A stretch of 64,000 bases of DNA, taken from positions 1 through 64,000 of the forward strand of contig CACIPW010000001.1 in the NCBI GenBank assembly GCA_902588635.1. The letters run 5' to 3'. A program made the position numbers and the translations under genes. Below, piece by piece: positions 62,307 through 64,000 of the stretch. Position 1 is the first letter of the stretch, and the number at the start of each line of letters is the position of its first letter. This stretch comes from an uncultured Pelagibacteraceae bacterium (GTDB lineage Bacteria; Pseudomonadota; Alphaproteobacteria; Pelagibacterales; Pelagibacteraceae). The notes below the pieces were generated by a model. The model had not been told where the DNA came from. It did no database searches and was given only the letters and a program-made list of their open reading frames with translations.

Positions 62307-63302
62307 ATGAATATAGCGATAGTAGGGGCAACAGGAAATGTTGGAAGAAAAATTATTGAAGTTTTAGAAAAAAAATTTTTTTCTATAGATAATTTATATC
62401 TAGTTGCATCATCTAAAAGCGCAGGATCAAAATTAAAATTCAAAGGTAAAGAAATTGAAATTGAAAATTTAGAAAGCTTTGATTTTTCAAAGGCCAAAAT
62501 TACTTTTTTTTCCGCAGGAGGAAAAATTTCTGAAAAATATGTTCCACTTGCAGCAAAACACTCAGTTGTTATAGATAATTCAAGTCATTTTAGAATGGAT
62601 CCTGATGTTCCTTTAATTGTTCCGCAGGTTAATTCAAATGATCTAAAAAATATAAAGAAAAATATAATTGCAAATCCAAATTGTTCAACGGCCCAACTTG
62701 TTATAATTTTAAAACCATTGCATGATTTATTTAATATTAAAAGAGTAGTCATTTCCACTTATCAATCTACATCTGGAGCTGGAAAGGCACCAATGGATGA
62801 ATTGATAGAACAAACTAAACTTTCATTAGAAAATAAAAAAATTAGTTCAAAAAATTTTACTAAACAAATAGCGTTTAATGCAATTCCTCATATTGATTCA
62901 TTTGTTGATGGTGGATACACTAAAGAGGAGTTAAAAATGGTAAATGAAACAAAAAAGATTTTAGATAATAAAATAGAATTGACAGCAACATGTGTAAGAA
63001 TTCCCGTATTAGTTTCACACGCTGAATCAATAAATATAGAATTTGAAAAAGAATTTACTTTAGAAAAAATTGTTGAAGCTTTAGATAATGCTGATGGATG
63101 CAAAGTTATTGATGATAGAAAAGATGGCGGATATATTACTCCAGTAGAAGCTGAAGGAAAAAATGAAACTTTCATTTCTAGGATTAGAAAAGATAATAGT
63201 AATAAAAATACAATTAATCTTTGGTGTGTTTCTGATAATTTATTAAGAGGAGCTGCTTTAAATGCCGTAGAAATAGCTGAAGCGTATATAAAAAATAAAT
63301 AA
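62307..63302 (+). CDS. asd: Aspartate-semialdehyde dehydrogenase
   Basis: Asd reduces aspartyl phosphate to the semialdehyde, feeding lysine, diaminopimelate, threonine and methionine. The protein shows the NADP loop IVGATGNVGRKIIEVL at residues 4-19, the nucleophile cysteine in NPNCSTAQLVI near 130, STYQSTSGAGKAPMDEL near 152 and the base histidine in RIPVLVSHAESINIEF near 233. 331 residues. It starts 15 bases after dmdA and shares one base with sdhC. DapF in the same window uses the pathway it feeds. Confidence 0.96.
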   Translation: MNIAIVGATGNVGRKIIEVLEKKFFSIDNLYLVASSKSAGSKLKFKGKEIEIENLESFDFSKAKITFFSAGGKISEKYVPLAAKHSVVIDNSSHFRMDPDVPLIVPQVNSNDLKNIKKNIIANPNCSTAQLVIILKPLHDLFNIKRVVISTYQSTSGAGKAPMDELIEQTKLSLENKKISSKNFTKQIAFNAIPHIDSFVDGGYTKEELKMVNETKKILDNKIELTATCVRIPVLVSHAESINIEFEKEFTLEKIVEALDNADGCKVIDDRKDGGYITPVEAEGKNETFISRIRKDNSNKNTINLWCVSDNLLRGAALNAVEIAEAYIKNK

Positions 63303-63688
63303 TGAAAGATAACAATCCTTTATCACCTCATATTCAAATTTATAATTGGCATATATCATCTCTAGTTTCAATTTGTCATAGGATAACTGGAATTATAAAT
63401 ATAGCTATTATAACTCTAATTTGTTTTTGGGTAGCACTTTTGCTTTTAGGAAATTCAAATTATGAATTAATACAAAATTTTTTTGGGACTTTTTTTGGTA
63501 AATTTATAATTATAGGTACCGTTTGGTCTTTTTCTTTTCAAATTTTAAGTGAAATTAGACATCTATTTTGGGATCTAGGATTGGGATTTGAATTAAAAAC
63601 TTCAAATATAACTGGTCTTATAGTTATTTTTGGATCGTTTATTTTAACAATTTTTATTTTTATTTTAGGAAAAGGTTTTGTTCTATGA
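63302..63688 (+). CDS. sdhC: Succinate dehydrogenase cytochrome b556 subunit SdhC, heme ligand missing
   Basis: SdhC anchors succinate dehydrogenase and forms the ubiquinone site with SdhD. The 128-residue protein has three helices, the N-terminal PLSPHIQIYNW, the quinone-site SICHRITG near residue 23 (Ser and Arg equivalent to Escherichia coli Ser27 and Arg31), and EIRHLFWDLGLGFE near 84. Aligned without gaps from FFGKFIIIG onward, the axial heme ligand His84 of Escherichia coli corresponds to Gln here (SFQILSEIRH). It overlaps sdhD by ATGA. Confidence 0.95.
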   Translation: MKDNNPLSPHIQIYNWHISSLVSICHRITGIINIAIITLICFWVALLLLGNSNYELIQNFFGTFFGKFIIIGTVWSFSFQILSEIRHLFWDLGLGFELKTSNITGLIVIFGSFILTIFIFILGKGFVL

Positions 63689-64000
63689 TTAATGCAACTA
63701 AGAAATGGATATTTTTAAAAATAGGCTCAGCCTTACTAGTTCCATTGATGCTGTGGTTTTTATTTAATCTAGTATCCTTCTACGATAAAAATTATGAAGA
63801 AGTGTTATTATTTTTTACCAGCCAACCAACAAAATTTTTATTTTCATTGTTTGTTATTTTTGCTTATTTTTATTCTGCACTGAGTATTAGCGAGGTTTTT
63901 GAAGACTATATTGAGAATGAAAAATTAAAAAATGTCGCAAATAGATTGCTTTATTTGTTTGCTATAATAATTCCAATATTAACAATACTTTTATTATATA
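63685..64000 (+). CDS. sdhD: Succinate dehydrogenase membrane anchor SdhD (partial, runs off the window)
   Basis: An ATG at 63685 overlapping the sdhC stop opens a frame that stays open to the window end (105 codons), missing from the ORF track because it has no stop. It encodes three membrane helices with VPLMLWFLFNL and TKFLFSLFVIF, and a C-terminal half matching SdhD. The quinone-site pair Asp-Tyr is present in VFEDY (equivalent to Escherichia coli Asp82-Tyr83), but the heme ligand His71 position, 11 residues before that aspartate, is Tyr (FYSALSISEVFEDY). Confidence 0.88.
   Translation, partial: MINATKKWIFLKIGSALLVPLMLWFLFNLVSFYDKNYEEVLLFFTSQPTKFLFSLFVIFAYFYSALSISEVFEDYIENEKLKNVANRLLYLFAIIIPILTILLLY

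Noticed and set aside
1-64000. Mobile elements, prophage, toxin-antitoxin or defence island
   Set aside because: No transposase, integrase, phage structural, restriction or paired toxin-antitoxin genes are visible; composition and gene density are uniform.

Overview
The window looks like a chromosome segment of a SAR11 (Pelagibacterales) marine alphaproteobacterium. The evidence is the very low GC content, almost no intergenic space (no gene-free stretch reaches 300 bases), many 1-14 base gene overlaps, alphaproteobacterial gene order (Tim44-like/smr/hslUV/hisBHAFE; purH/heparinase-like/rpe; ccmCDEFGH) and a DMSP demethylation cluster whose DmdA resembles the Pelagibacter protein. I see no insertion sequence, prophage, CRISPR array or integron. 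Organism assignment is inference from content, not from a search.

Layout. 1-11.2 kb: end of a Tim44-like gene, smr, hslVU (minus strand), the histidine operon hisB-H-A-F-E, a small membrane protein, HIT and GNAT proteins, then lolA-like and ftsK (minus), a UbiH-like hydroxylase and a Lon-N-domain protein. 11.2-21.3 kb: tRNA-Gly(GCC) with a clear promoter, phhB, purH, a heparinase-II/III-like protein, rpe, a YggT protein, a two-gene sodium:solute symporter, an unknown protein, acs and an EVE protein. 21.3-33.5 kb: a TPR/GT41 glycosyltransferase, tsaD, hemCD, a MscS channel, YggT, folD, argG, an IalB-like secreted protein, an aldo/keto reductase, a Bax-inhibitor-1 protein, DUF2794, yciB and hspQ.

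33.5-48.9 kb: a 16-bp hairpin RNA with a T tract, cytochrome c maturation genes ccmC-D-E-F-G-H, a PagL-like lipid A deacylase, then what looks like a 2-hydroxy-acid utilisation block: two tandem LldD-type FMN dehydrogenases, an aminotransferase, a divergent GlcD-type FAD oxidase, and a TRAP transporter (dctP, terminator, dctQ, dctM) with an amidase. A perfect 13-bp inverted repeat lies between the divergent oxidase and the transporter. A 58-residue two-helix membrane protein missing from the ORF track follows the amidase.

48.9-64 kb: ftsY and dapF (minus); a structured leader RNA matching the description of the Pelagibacter ffh motif; ffh, rpsP, trmD, rplS (no rimM); leuCDB; the DMSP demethylation cluster dmdC-dmdB-alpha/beta hydrolase-dmdA; asd; and sdhC plus partial sdhD. 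Acetate uptake and activation (symporter plus Acs), hydroxy-acid uptake and oxidation, and DMSP demethylation fit a heterotroph living on small organic compounds in surface sea water.

Observations I rate highest: the hydrolase inside the dmd operon appears to start at a CTG codon overlapping the dmdB stop; both heme-b ligand histidines of succinate dehydrogenase are replaced (Gln in SdhC, Tyr in SdhD) while quinone-site residues are kept; the ffh leader RNA; the hspQ-ccmC hairpin RNA; the palindrome in front of the TRAP operon; and several operon-first genes whose -10-like box sits so close to the ATG that their mRNAs may be leaderless.
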